A stretch of 12,925 nt of DNA from contig JAGFXV010000013.1 in NCBI GenBank assembly GCA_017861475.1, positions 1 through 12,925 of the forward strand, in the 5' to 3' direction. The notes beneath the pieces were generated by a model, which had not been told where the DNA came from, did not search any database, and saw only the letters and a list, made by a program, of their open reading frames with translations. Shown one piece after another: positions 4,667 to 12,925 of the stretch. The position numbers and the translations under genes were made by a program. The DNA comes from Bacillota bacterium (GTDB taxonomy: Bacteria > Bacillota > Syntrophomonadia > Syntrophomonadales > Syntrophomonadaceae). Positions within the stretch are counted from its first letter, which is position 1. Each line of letters begins with the position of its first letter.

Positions 4667-7069
4667 ATGCCGGATGATTTTTATCTCAATTATAAATATG
4701 AATATCAAAAGCCTCCCCAGCCAAGTAAATGGAAGCTTATACTTTCAACCTTGCTTTTTGCCGCCCTGGGCTTGTTTTTGGTGATAATCATCTATTCCGC
4801 TTATGCTTTGCCAACCTTTAACGAGCAACAGTTGACCGGCGCCAATGCCAGTCTGTTGTACGATGATCAGGGCAAAGTTTTCGCACGGGTGCATGCAGAA
4901 GAAGATCGTACTTCAATCGAGCTGGACAAAGTTCCTGACGATTTGATCAATGCTTTCATAGCCACTGAAGATAAAGAATTCTACAATCATCATGGTGTAA
5001 ATTACAAAGGCATTGTCCGTGCCTTGCTGAGCAATATTCAATCCCGTGATCTTACCGGTCAGGGAGCCAGTACCATCACTCAGCAATTGGCCCGCAATGC
5101 CTTTCTCAGTCAGGAGAAAACCTGGCAGCGCAAAATTAAGGAGATTTTGCTGGCTTATAAATTGGAGTCCATGTATTCCAAAGATGAGATCCTGGAGCTT
5201 TATCTCAATAAAATTTACTTTGGTGCAGGTGCATATGGAGTGCAGGCGGCAGCCAACAAGTACTTTGCCAAGGATGTCACCCAACTTGATCTGGCTGAAT
5301 CCTCCCTACTGGCTGGACTGGTGCAAAGTCCGAGCCGTTATGATCCCTTTCAGAACCTTGAAGCTGCCAAAGCCAGACAATGGCTGGTTCTGTTGAGTAT
5401 GCGCGACAGTCATTATATAAGCTATAACGAAGCGGAAAATGCCTCCAAGGAAGCGCTGGTTTTCAAATCAGGTCAGAACAGTTCCATGCAGTACGGTTAT
5501 TTCGTTGATGCAGTTATCGATGAAGCAATAAAGAATCTTTCCAAAGTAAAAGGCTATAAAGATGCCGATGCCATAATCTACAGCTCCGGTTTGAAGATCT
5601 ACACCACCATGGACGTTGCATTGCAAAAACACGCTGAGGAATATTTTAAAGATCCTGCTCACTTCCCCAGTGAAACCAAAAACGGCAACAAGATCCAGGT
5701 CGGCATGGCGATATTTGACCACAGCAACGGAGCGGTCAAATCGATCATGGGCGGACGCGAATACACAAATCAACGCGGATTCAACCGTGCCACCAGCGCT
5801 TACCGCCAGCCTGGCTCGTCCATCAAGCCTCTGACGGTCTATACTCCGGCCTTGGAAAAAGGCTATATGCCCTTTACCGTTCTGGACGATTCGCCCATTT
5901 CTTATAAAATCAACAATGAGATCTGGTCTCCCCAGAATTATGATTTCAAGTACCGTGGGCTGATTCCAATGCGAACCGCAGTGCAGTATTCCATCAACAC
6001 CTATGCCATTCAGATGCTGGACAAAATCGGGATCAGTGCCGGATATGAATCAGGCAAGGCACTCGGACTGAATCATCTCGTTAATACGCCAGGAAAAAAT
6101 GATCTGGGCCTGTCTCCTTTGGCGCTGGGCAGTCTGACCGTCGGTGCATCGCCGGTGGAAATGGCAGCCGCCTATGGAAGTTTCGGCAATGGCGGTTATT
6201 ATGCCAAGCCACATTTTATCACCAAGATCACTGACAGCAATGGCCGGATCCTCTATGAATACAAGCCGCAGATGAAGCGGGCTATAAGTGCTGATGCTGC
6301 CTGGCTGATGAATAGTATGCTGCAGTCGGTGGTCAACGGCGGAACCGGTGGCAACGGCAAAGTGCCGGGAGTACCTACCTGCGTAAAAACCGGCACCTCA
6401 GAAAACAATAACGACTGCTGGTTCTGCGGCCTTACCCCTTTATACTCAGGCGCAGTATGGATGGGATATGATCAAAAATACACGATGCAAAATCAATATG
6501 GCGGAGGTTATCCGGCCAGATTGTTCAGTTCCATGATGCAAAAGGCGCATAAGGATAAAAAATACAGCAATTGGGCCAAACCACAGGATATTATTATGGC
6601 CAGCGTTTGTGCCAAATCCGGCAAATTGCCGTCCTCCAGCTGTCCGGATGATCAGATTGTCAGTGAGTATTGCGTTAAAAAAAACATCCCCAATGAAGTG
6701 TGCACCATTCATCAGCACGTATATATCTGCAGAGAATCTGGTAAACTGGCCACTCGATACTGTCCTGACATCTATGACCAGTCAATGGTTCAAGCTAAAC
6801 CAGGCAGTTCCGAAACCAGTAAAATCCCAACGGAAACGTGTGATATTCATAACAGCTTCACTTTGCAGAGCATGTTTAAAAACACTGTAAAGGTCTGTAC
6901 AGATCCCCGTCACGAAGGCAAATTATACAAGGCCAATATTCCCAATGGATCGCAAAGCGGAGGCTGTCCGTCATCCATGATCAAGGAGATCGTGGTCAAG
7001 CCCGGACAGAAATTAACGCCCTGCCCGTTGGAAGATCACCAGCTACATAAAGAGGCTGATCACGATTAA
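4667..7069 (+). CDS. Class A penicillin-binding protein (PBP1a-type)
   Basis: An 800-residue bifunctional peptidoglycan synthase: it polymerises lipid II and cross-links the strands outside the membrane. After a 22-residue cytoplasmic tail comes one membrane anchor (about 24-46). The GT51 glycosyltransferase domain (about 75-240) shows the catalytic-glutamate motif TEDKEFYNHHG (E101), GQGASTITQQ (131-140), RKIKE and the ILELYLN motif. The transpeptidase domain (about 300-620) has S384-S-I-K387, S442-I-N444 and K574-T-G-T577, so both activities look intact. All 13 cysteines lie between 572 and 786: one beside KTGT, a CWFC pair (584-587), and a tail of repeated Cys modules (C-x2-SGKL-x5-CP, then C-x-IH). 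The ATG at 4646 is in frame, but AGGAAGGA at 4652-4659 favours the ATG at 4667. A strong terminator follows. Confidence 0.95.
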   Translation: MPDDFYLNYKYEYQKPPQPSKWKLILSTLLFAALGLFLVIIIYSAYALPTFNEQQLTGANASLLYDDQGKVFARVHAEEDRTSIELDKVPDDLINAFIATEDKEFYNHHGVNYKGIVRALLSNIQSRDLTGQGASTITQQLARNAFLSQEKTWQRKIKEILLAYKLESMYSKDEILELYLNKIYFGAGAYGVQAAANKYFAKDVTQLDLAESSLLAGLVQSPSRYDPFQNLEAAKARQWLVLLSMRDSHYISYNEAENASKEALVFKSGQNSSMQYGYFVDAVIDEAIKNLSKVKGYKDADAIIYSSGLKIYTTMDVALQKHAEEYFKDPAHFPSETKNGNKIQVGMAIFDHSNGAVKSIMGGREYTNQRGFNRATSAYRQPGSSIKPLTVYTPALEKGYMPFTVLDDSPISYKINNEIWSPQNYDFKYRGLIPMRTAVQYSINTYAIQMLDKIGISAGYESGKALGLNHLVNTPGKNDLGLSPLALGSLTVGASPVEMAAAYGSFGNGGYYAKPHFITKITDSNGRILYEYKPQMKRAISADAAWLMNSMLQSVVNGGTGGNGKVPGVPTCVKTGTSENNNDCWFCGLTPLYSGAVWMGYDQKYTMQNQYGGGYPARLFSSMMQKAHKDKKYSNWAKPQDIIMASVCAKSGKLPSSSCPDDQIVSEYCVKKNIPNEVCTIHQHVYICRESGKLATRYCPDIYDQSMVQAKPGSSETSKIPTETCDIHNSFTLQSMFKNTVKVCTDPRHEGKLYKANIPNGSQSGGCPSSMIKEIVVKPGQKLTPCPLEDHQLHKEADHD

Positions 7070-7099
7070 TTTGATAAGCAAGCAGAAACAAATTGACAG

Positions 7100-7147
7100 C
7101 GGGCAGAGAAATATTCGAAAATGAATGTTTCCCTGCCCGTTTTTTTT
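7100..7147 (+). terminator. Strong intrinsic terminator of the penicillin-binding protein gene
   Basis: Bases 7100-7116 pair with 7123-7139 along 17 positions with one A/C mismatch and one wobble; the GC-rich base is CGGGCAG/CTGCCCG. Eight T follow (7140-7147). It lies 30 bases after the stop codon. On the opposite strand no T-run follows the stem, so it would not efficiently stop mutS2 transcripts arriving from the right, and I see no other terminator for them in 7148-7199. Confidence 0.92.
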
Positions 7148-7199
7148 AATATTAATTTTGGATGACTTTAAACAACTATCTATAGCAAGATAAAAAGTT

Positions 7200-9530
7200 T
7201 TATTTTAACGTTATGACAGTCACCCCAAAGCCACCTTCAGCAATGGCACCGTCACGGAATTCGCTCACGAAGTGATGGTTCTGCAGATGGGCTCTGACAG
7301 CACGTCTCAGCGCTCCGGTTCCTTTCCCGTGGATGATCCTGACTTTATCAATCCCGGCCAGTGCAGCATCATCCAGGTATTTATCAAGTTGTTCCAGCGC
7401 TTCTTCAGCATATTTGCCGCGCAGGTCCAGTTCCGGAGAAATGCTGCGGGCTTTTTCCAGGAAGCTTTGCTGATAGCGCAGCGGCTTTTCCTGCTGGGAT
7501 TTGGCCCGAACCAACTGTTCGCGGTTAACGGAAAGTCTGGCCGCACCAATCTGTACCATTACATCACCCTGGGCATTTGGTTCTTCCAGCACATAGCCAT
7601 ACTGAGCTATGCTTTTCAGTTGAACATAATCACCAGCTTTAAAATTATCAAGGGAATTAGCCGGTTCTGATTCATCAAAGCTGACACTTAGATCACGCAG
7701 TCGTCTGCGTTTTTCCTCCACTTCATGCCATTTGGGAGGTTTTTCTTTTTCCTTCAATATTTCTTTTAACTCGTCGATTGCTTCATTTGCCTCGCGTTTG
7801 ATGGCGCGTACGTAACTATCTGCTTCCTGGCGGGCTTTACGGGTAATCTCGTTTTTCATGGCAGTCAGATTTTCCCGTTCAACCTCCAGTTCCTTGCGCT
7901 CTCTATCAAGATCACGCCGGTCCTTTTCGAGTTCACGGCTGCTGATTTCAAAATTGTAACGGCTTTCTTTTAACTGACGGATCATGTCCCCGATCTCTCT
8001 TTCCCGTTCGGGAACCAATCCCCGTGCCTGTTCAACGATTTCACTGTCCAGCCCCAAACGTGAAGCGATGGCAAAAGCGTTGCTCTGTCCGGGTGTTCCA
8101 ATGGTCAATTCATAGGTCGGCATCAATGTTACCGGATTAAATTCCACACAGGCATTTTCCACCCGCTGATTCTGATAGGCAAAAGTTTTAAGTTCGCTTT
8201 GATGAGTGGTTACGATCACCTTGGCCTGAAGGATTTTAAGCCTTTCTAGAACAGCTCTGGCCAAGGCTGCTCCTTCGTGGGGGTCAGTTCCCGCTCCCAG
8301 TTCATCCATTAACACCAGCGATCCGGGCCCCACATGTTTGATGATATGAATAATATTATTCATATGGGAAGAAAAAGTGCTCAGCGACTGCTCGATGCTT
8401 TGTTCGTCCCCAATATCAACGTAAATATTTTTAAATATCGACAGCTGACTGTCTTCCCGGGCAGGTACAAATAAACCGCACATGGCCATTATCGTCAACA
8501 GCCCGGTGGTTTTCAGGACTACGGTTTTGCCCCCGGTATTGGGGCCGGTAATGACCAAAATATCAAACGTCTGACCCAGACTTATATTAACCGGTACAGC
8601 CTGCTTGCCCAGCAAAGGGTGGCGGGCTTTTTGCAGATCAATTATGCCGCGGTTATTTATTTTCGGCCGAAAAGCATTCATATTGTAAGCCAAATTGGCA
8701 CGGGCAAAAATAACGTCGAGATTCTCAAGGATTTCATTATTAGTCTGCAGTTCAGCAGCAAAAACCGATACAGAAGAACTCAGTTCGCGCAGGATTCGTT
8801 CTATCTCCCTTTGTTCTTCAATCTGCAGGCTTTTGATTTTATTGTTATGCTCAACCACCGGCAAAGGTTCGATAAATACCGTAGCTCCGCTGGCTGATTC
8901 GTCGTGTACGATGCCTTTTACTTCATTTCTGTATTCCTGTTTAACCGGCACCACATAACGTCCCGCCCGCTCTGTTACCAAAGCATCCTGCAGCAGATTC
9001 TGGTTGTTGCCGGAACGGATAAAATTCTGCAGATAATCCTTTATCCGTAAACGGCTGGTTTCGATTTGTTTGCGGATGCTTCTTAATGACGATGAAGCGT
9101 CATCACGAATCTGACCGTCCTCATCAACTGCGTCTGTTATCATCTGTTCCAATGCTTTGTTTTCCGTCAGCCCATCACTAACATTTCTTAATATCCGGGC
9201 CGATGGCGTTCCGATATATTTTATAGCCAGCCGCGACGAGCGCAGCAGATGATAGACGTCTATCAATTCACCGGGCGACAGAATTCCTGCCACCTTGGCC
9301 TTCTTCAAGTGCAGGGCAACCGGTTTGAGTGAGCTGAGAAAGCCCGGTTCGCCATATCTCAGCAGTTCCATGGCTTCCTCGGTTTCATCCAGACGCATGT
9401 TGACCAGGATGACGTCAGCTGACGGCATCATCTGCATGATTTTCTCCTTGGCGCCGCCTGTGTAAGCCAATTGAGCCAGTTCAGCCTGAATTTTGTCAAA
9501 TTCCAGTTTAAGTAAGGTTTCCCGATCCAT
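7200..9530 (-). CDS. mutS2: MutS2 (endonuclease MutS2 / ribosome-rescue factor)
   Basis: A 776-residue MutS-family ATPase of the MutS2 branch. These proteins lack the mismatch-recognition domain; they are reported to suppress recombination in some bacteria and to act on collided ribosomes in Bacillus subtilis. Domains in order: helical core and clamp (1-320), ATPase with Walker A GPNTGGKT (329-336) and Walker B LVLMDE (405-410), a signature-like region STFSSHM (384-390), a highly charged coiled coil (about 510-610), a small beta domain (about 630-672), and the C-terminal Smr domain with LDLRG (701-705) and HGKGTG (734-739). Length and order are complete. The start codon follows the upstream gene's stop with no gap (TAAATG), and its Shine-Dalgarno GAGGAG (9539-9544) lies inside that gene, so translation is probably coupled. 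Confidence 0.97.
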   Translation of the reverse strand: MDRETLLKLEFDKIQAELAQLAYTGGAKEKIMQMMPSADVILVNMRLDETEEAMELLRYGEPGFLSSLKPVALHLKKAKVAGILSPGELIDVYHLLRSSRLAIKYIGTPSARILRNVSDGLTENKALEQMITDAVDEDGQIRDDASSSLRSIRKQIETSRLRIKDYLQNFIRSGNNQNLLQDALVTERAGRYVVPVKQEYRNEVKGIVHDESASGATVFIEPLPVVEHNNKIKSLQIEEQREIERILRELSSSVSVFAAELQTNNEILENLDVIFARANLAYNMNAFRPKINNRGIIDLQKARHPLLGKQAVPVNISLGQTFDILVITGPNTGGKTVVLKTTGLLTIMAMCGLFVPAREDSQLSIFKNIYVDIGDEQSIEQSLSTFSSHMNNIIHIIKHVGPGSLVLMDELGAGTDPHEGAALARAVLERLKILQAKVIVTTHQSELKTFAYQNQRVENACVEFNPVTLMPTYELTIGTPGQSNAFAIASRLGLDSEIVEQARGLVPEREREIGDMIRQLKESRYNFEISSRELEKDRRDLDRERKELEVERENLTAMKNEITRKARQEADSYVRAIKREANEAIDELKEILKEKEKPPKWHEVEEKRRRLRDLSVSFDESEPANSLDNFKAGDYVQLKSIAQYGYVLEEPNAQGDVMVQIGAARLSVNREQLVRAKSQQEKPLRYQQSFLEKARSISPELDLRGKYAEEALEQLDKYLDDAALAGIDKVRIIHGKGTGALRRAVRAHLQNHHFVSEFRDGAIAEGGFGVTVITLK

Positions 9531-12011
9531 TTATAATACTCCTCGATAGTAATGACCTTTGGTAAATTCCTGTTCCCCGATGGGAAGTTGACGGGCAAAA
9601 TCCTCCAAATCAGGTTCGATTCCTCCGCCCAGTTGATTCAAAGCCTGCCGGTACAACCTGACCGTGCCGGCCAGCTCCACTTCAGACATGAGCCGGCCTT
9701 CAATGCGCAGGGCCAATGGACCCAAGCCAACCAGACGTTTCAAATCCTCCATCATACACAGAGTACGGGAATTGAAAACGTAAAAACGGCAGTCAGCATC
9801 TGTGACCACGGGAAATTTGTATTGTTTTTCATCCTGCAGATAAAAGCGATCCTGTCGGCAGGGAGCCTTGCAATGACCTGCCTCCTCGCCCAGAATCGAA
9901 CCAAGCATGCAATGCTGCGATTCCATCAGCTGCAGCTGCCCATGAGCCAGCAATTCGACTTTAGCAAAATCAGGCCAGCTTTGCAACTGTCTGAAATTAA
10001 GTTCCGGTGAAAGACACACCGATGCGACTCCCAACTCCTGCAAATATCGCTGCGTATAAACATTAAACACGTTCAGACTAAAGTCGGTCATGATTTCCGC
10101 ATCCTCATGCAGTCCCCAGCGAAGGTCTCCCCAGTTGCCGACCATGATTTTATTACAGCCGGTACGGATTAATTCGCGGTAATTGTAACGATCTCCCGGC
10201 AAATGAATCCGCGGCAAAACTGGTATTAGCCTATCTGCAGCCTGTGGATTTAACGTCAGCCAATCCATGATTTGATTTTTAGCCGGACGTCTGCCGCTGA
10301 TCAATCCTTCCAGCCCGAGCAGCACCTGATCAGCACCGCTATGGAATGCATTTTCCGCCTGTTCCAGGCTTGACACGGTGACATTCAGTAAGGGCAAATG
10401 CATGCTCCTGCTTTTATCTGTTGACTTGAAAAGCGCTCTGCACCGCTGCTTGTAATCGTTTTGACCAGGGAGGGGAATGCTGACCGCTGACAATCTTTTT
10501 TCAGCCAGTATTTCCACTGCCTGACGGCGTACTTCATTGAGTTCACTGAAAGGAAGCATTAGGCCTTCACTTCCCTTGATGGTCAGATTGCGCAAAATGA
10601 ACGGCGTGTTGCCCATCCGGCCCAATTTATCCCGCAGAACTGTTTCATCCATGGCCTGGTTTCTGGCCTGCTGGGCTGGCGCTTTGGTACAGGCCTCGGC
10701 AGTGTTGCCCTGTTCATCCCGCAATATGAATAATAAAGGCTGATCCAACTGAAGATGAACTTCCGCATCAACCGGTAGTCTTCCTGATTCTTCATTGCGA
10801 ATGCTCTGCAGTGCTTCCTGCAGAATCTGCTCGTCATGGGTTTTAAAAACCCTATCCCCAGGAGAGACTCGTTCTTCCAGCGACACGTTGATAACATCAC
10901 CGGGTTGCGCTTCGTTCTGCAGATGGTCGCCAACCAGCATATCTTTTACCATTAAAACCGGATTTTTGCCTTTGTTGACCCATACCACAAGTCCGTCTCC
11001 GTTCTGCACCCGTTCACTAAGTTTGATTTTAGTCTGCAGTTTTTGATCCTGCGTTACTACTCGACCGACAAATACCCCCCGGTTATTGGGCCGCCTGGTA
11101 CTGAGAAAATCAGCCGGGGCAGGAATAAAATAGCCGCTGCTGAAGCGACGGTTGAAAATCTTTAATAATTTGTCTTTGACTTCAGGAAGGGGCCTTTCAC
11201 CGCAATCTTCCATCAAGTCCAGGGCTTCGCGATAGGCTCTGGTGACCACGGCGACATATTCCGGCCGCTTCATCCGGCCTTCGATTTTGAGGGAACTGAC
11301 CCCCGACGCTCGTAATTCGGGAAGATAATCAATCAGGCAAAGATCCGCCGGGCTGAGCAAATATCGGCCCACCTTTTCCGGATCAGGGCTAAATCTCCCC
11401 GTACGGCTTTTCAATTGATAAACCATCCGGCAGGGTTGGGCGCAGCGCCCCCGGTTGCCGCTTCTGCCGCCTACCATGCTGCTGAACAGGCACTGTCCGG
11501 AATAACAGTAGCAGATGGCGCCATGGACAAACACCTCAAATTCTACATGGTCAACTGCTTGGGAAATGCTGCTGATATCATCTGCAGACAACTCCCGAGC
11601 CAGGACGATGCGTTTAAATCCCAAATCACGAATCAAGGCTGCTCCATCCGCATTATGTATGGTCATCTGGGTACTGGCATGCAGGCGCAGCTCAGGCAAT
11701 ACCCTGCGGCAGGCCGAGGCCAAGCCAATATCCTGAATGATAATTGCGTCCACCTGCAGTTTGCTTAAATCAAAAAGATAATCCAGTGCTCCGGAAAACT
11801 CGTCGTTATCGATCAGGGTATTAACTGTCATATATACTTTTTTGGAGCGCACATGAGCATACTCGACCGCACGAGCAATTTGCTCCAGGTCAAAGTTCTC
11901 CGCTGATTGGCGGGCACTGTAGCTTTTACCTCCCATATAAACAGCGTCGGCTCCGTTTTTCATGGCGGCCAGAAACGCTTCCCAGTTTCCCGCCGGGGCT
12001 AATAATTCCAT
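9531..12011 (-). CDS. U32 family protein with DUF3656-type middle (RlhA-like)
   Basis: An 826-residue member of the U32 'peptidase' family. Studied relatives are mostly iron-sulfur hydroxylation proteins (TrhP for tRNA, RlhA for 23S rRNA, UbiU/UbiV for ubiquinone) rather than proven proteases. The N-terminal module opens with MELLAPAGNWEAF and carries HGAICYCYSGQC (163-174) and NRGRCAQPCR (186-195); C167, C174, C190 and C225 are the likely cluster ligands. The middle (about 300-520) resembles DUF3656. The C-terminal part (about 535-826) is a second, divergent U32 module with its own cysteines C701, C714, C718 and C741. The conserved MELLAPAG opening fixes the start, although the GGAGG upstream is 13 bases away, longer than usual. 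The gene sits 24 bases after the NIF3-family gene and abuts mutS2. Substrate unknown; an RNA is my best guess. Confidence 0.9.
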   Translation of the reverse strand: MELLAPAGNWEAFLAAMKNGADAVYMGGKSYSARQSAENFDLEQIARAVEYAHVRSKKVYMTVNTLIDNDEFSGALDYLFDLSKLQVDAIIIQDIGLASACRRVLPELRLHASTQMTIHNADGAALIRDLGFKRIVLARELSADDISSISQAVDHVEFEVFVHGAICYCYSGQCLFSSMVGGRSGNRGRCAQPCRMVYQLKSRTGRFSPDPEKVGRYLLSPADLCLIDYLPELRASGVSSLKIEGRMKRPEYVAVVTRAYREALDLMEDCGERPLPEVKDKLLKIFNRRFSSGYFIPAPADFLSTRRPNNRGVFVGRVVTQDQKLQTKIKLSERVQNGDGLVVWVNKGKNPVLMVKDMLVGDHLQNEAQPGDVINVSLEERVSPGDRVFKTHDEQILQEALQSIRNEESGRLPVDAEVHLQLDQPLLFILRDEQGNTAEACTKAPAQQARNQAMDETVLRDKLGRMGNTPFILRNLTIKGSEGLMLPFSELNEVRRQAVEILAEKRLSAVSIPLPGQNDYKQRCRALFKSTDKSRSMHLPLLNVTVSSLEQAENAFHSGADQVLLGLEGLISGRRPAKNQIMDWLTLNPQAADRLIPVLPRIHLPGDRYNYRELIRTGCNKIMVGNWGDLRWGLHEDAEIMTDFSLNVFNVYTQRYLQELGVASVCLSPELNFRQLQSWPDFAKVELLAHGQLQLMESQHCMLGSILGEEAGHCKAPCRQDRFYLQDEKQYKFPVVTDADCRFYVFNSRTLCMMEDLKRLVGLGPLALRIEGRLMSEVELAGTVRLYRQALNQLGGGIEPDLEDFARQLPIGEQEFTKGHYYRGVL

Positions 12012-12035
12012 AGTAATCAGACTACCTCCAGATAA

Positions 12036-12925
12036 TCATTGAATTCCATGATCGGTAAAACGTTTGACTCGAATCAAGCCCGAACACGGTATTACCTCCA
12101 CGCCTCTTTGTTCAATTTCATCAAGAAGCTGGTTCATTCCTAAAGAATCGCTGGCCATATGGCCGGCAATGATTACATTGATATTGTTTTCCCGGGCAGC
12201 AATGCGGTGTTTGTCCGGCATATGCATGCCAATGATGGTTCCTACTCCCGCCCGGGCCAGTTGTTCATAAGCTTTCTCCGAAGTAGCAGTGCCCCCGGAG
12301 AATTTTACAAATACTTTTCCGGCGCGTCTTTTGCTGTTTCCTGAAATAATCACCGGTCCCGCTTTGAGCCGGCGCGCTTCAATATACTCCGGGATCTCCA
12401 TCAGCACGTCCATGATATCTCCCACTGTTAAAATATTCGCTTGCGCGATCCGGTCATTTAAAAATCGGCTGGCCAGATTATCAGCCGCAGTATGAACACA
12501 CATAAAAGGAATGTCTAGCAGCCTGGCCGCATCGACGGCGCGCTGATGGTTGAGCGGCATTCTGCCCCGGCGTACTTCACCAATCCGACTGGCCATCAAA
12601 CCTTCCCCAATGTTTATAGGCACTCCCATCTCTTCCATCATATCCGCCTGCATCTGCATCACTCCATGCAGCTCTGCTTCGGCGATTCCCTCTGGATGGT
12701 GGGATAAAACCATGTCAATACGGCGGCCCTTCTCACGCAGTCGATCAGCCAGCAACAACTCCTGGGTCTCCATGTCTATCCCGCATAAAATGCTGCCGAT
12801 CTCTTCTTCGCCGTTGCCCGCCAGAATCCGCGTATCATGAAAAGGATTGGCCAGTGATTGCTGGTCAAAGAAATACTTGTCCTCAGTATTCATTTGATCG
12901 AACTGCTTTTGATTTTCATCCAGCA
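12036..12925 (-). CDS. NIF3-family (DUF34) protein, 5' end beyond the window
   Basis: A NIF3-like protein; members of this widespread family usually hold two metal ions, and their reaction is generally unsettled. Counting from the first in-frame ATG in the window (12893), there are SHHPEG (64-69), HTAADN (134-139) and AGHMASDSLG (243-252), whose histidines and acids match the usual metal-binding positions. That ATG has no Shine-Dalgarno site and the frame stays open to the right edge (codons reading LDENQKQFDQ precede it), so the gene almost certainly begins outside and is only partly shown. At least 295 residues are present. It is the first visible gene of a leftward operon with the U32 gene and mutS2. 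Signature assignment is from motif resemblance only. Confidence 0.82.
   Translation of the reverse strand, partial: LDENQKQFDQMNTEDKYFFDQQSLANPFHDTRILAGNGEEEIGSILCGIDMETQELLLADRLREKGRRIDMVLSHHPEGIAEAELHGVMQMQADMMEEMGVPINIGEGLMASRIGEVRRGRMPLNHQRAVDAARLLDIPFMCVHTAADNLASRFLNDRIAQANILTVGDIMDVLMEIPEYIEARRLKAGPVIISGNSKRRAGKVFVKFSGGTATSEKAYEQLARAGVGTIIGMHMPDKHRIAARENNINVIIAGHMASDSLGMNQLLDEIEQRGVEVIPCSGLIRVKRFTDHGIQ

Noticed and set aside
1..12925. CRISPR arrays, transposons, integrases, phage or defence genes
   Set aside because: No direct-repeat array, terminal inverted repeats, transposase or defence-protein motifs were seen on either strand.

Overview
This window looks like ordinary chromosomal DNA from an endospore-forming, probably anaerobic Firmicute (Clostridia-like, moderate GC). 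The grounds are a yunB-type sporulation gene, a MutS2 with a C-terminal Smr domain, purine-rich Shine-Dalgarno (SD) sites, tRNA genes that encode CCA, and a class A penicillin-binding protein with the cysteine-rich tail known from clostridial relatives. No mobile element, CRISPR array, phage gene or defence system is visible.

Layout, left to right. Bases 1-307 hold no gene. They contain a strong leftward promoter followed by a structured leader, which I infer serves a stable RNA beyond the left edge, and a weaker rightward promoter. A class IV aminotransferase (308-1171, +) converges on yunB (1198-1926, -). A 270-base gap separates yunB from gltX (2196-3650, +). Behind gltX lies a perfect consensus promoter (3686-3714) driving tRNA-Gln(CTG) and tRNA-Glu(CTC). 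Then come several hairpins, a small unrecognised gene (4018-4269, +), a mostly empty gap, and a bifunctional penicillin-binding protein (4667-7069, +) ended by a strong intrinsic terminator. The right half is a leftward operon: a NIF3-family protein (cut by the right edge), a large U32/DUF3656 protein and mutS2.

How the genes fit together. GltX would charge both downstream tRNAs if this organism, like most Firmicutes, lacks a glutaminyl-tRNA synthetase and makes Gln-tRNA through the GatCAB amidotransferase. In the leftward operon, MutS2 is linked to rescue of collided ribosomes in Bacillus, and U32 proteins are linked to hydroxylation of rRNA, tRNA or quinones, so an RNA or ribosome theme is possible there but not shown.

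Points most worth a second look: an 11-base element shared, at identical spacing from the -10 box, by the two stable-RNA-type promoters; an internal duplication in the U32 protein with two separate cysteine sets; the pairing of gltX with tRNA-Gln and tRNA-Glu; and the small unrecognised gene framed by hairpins.
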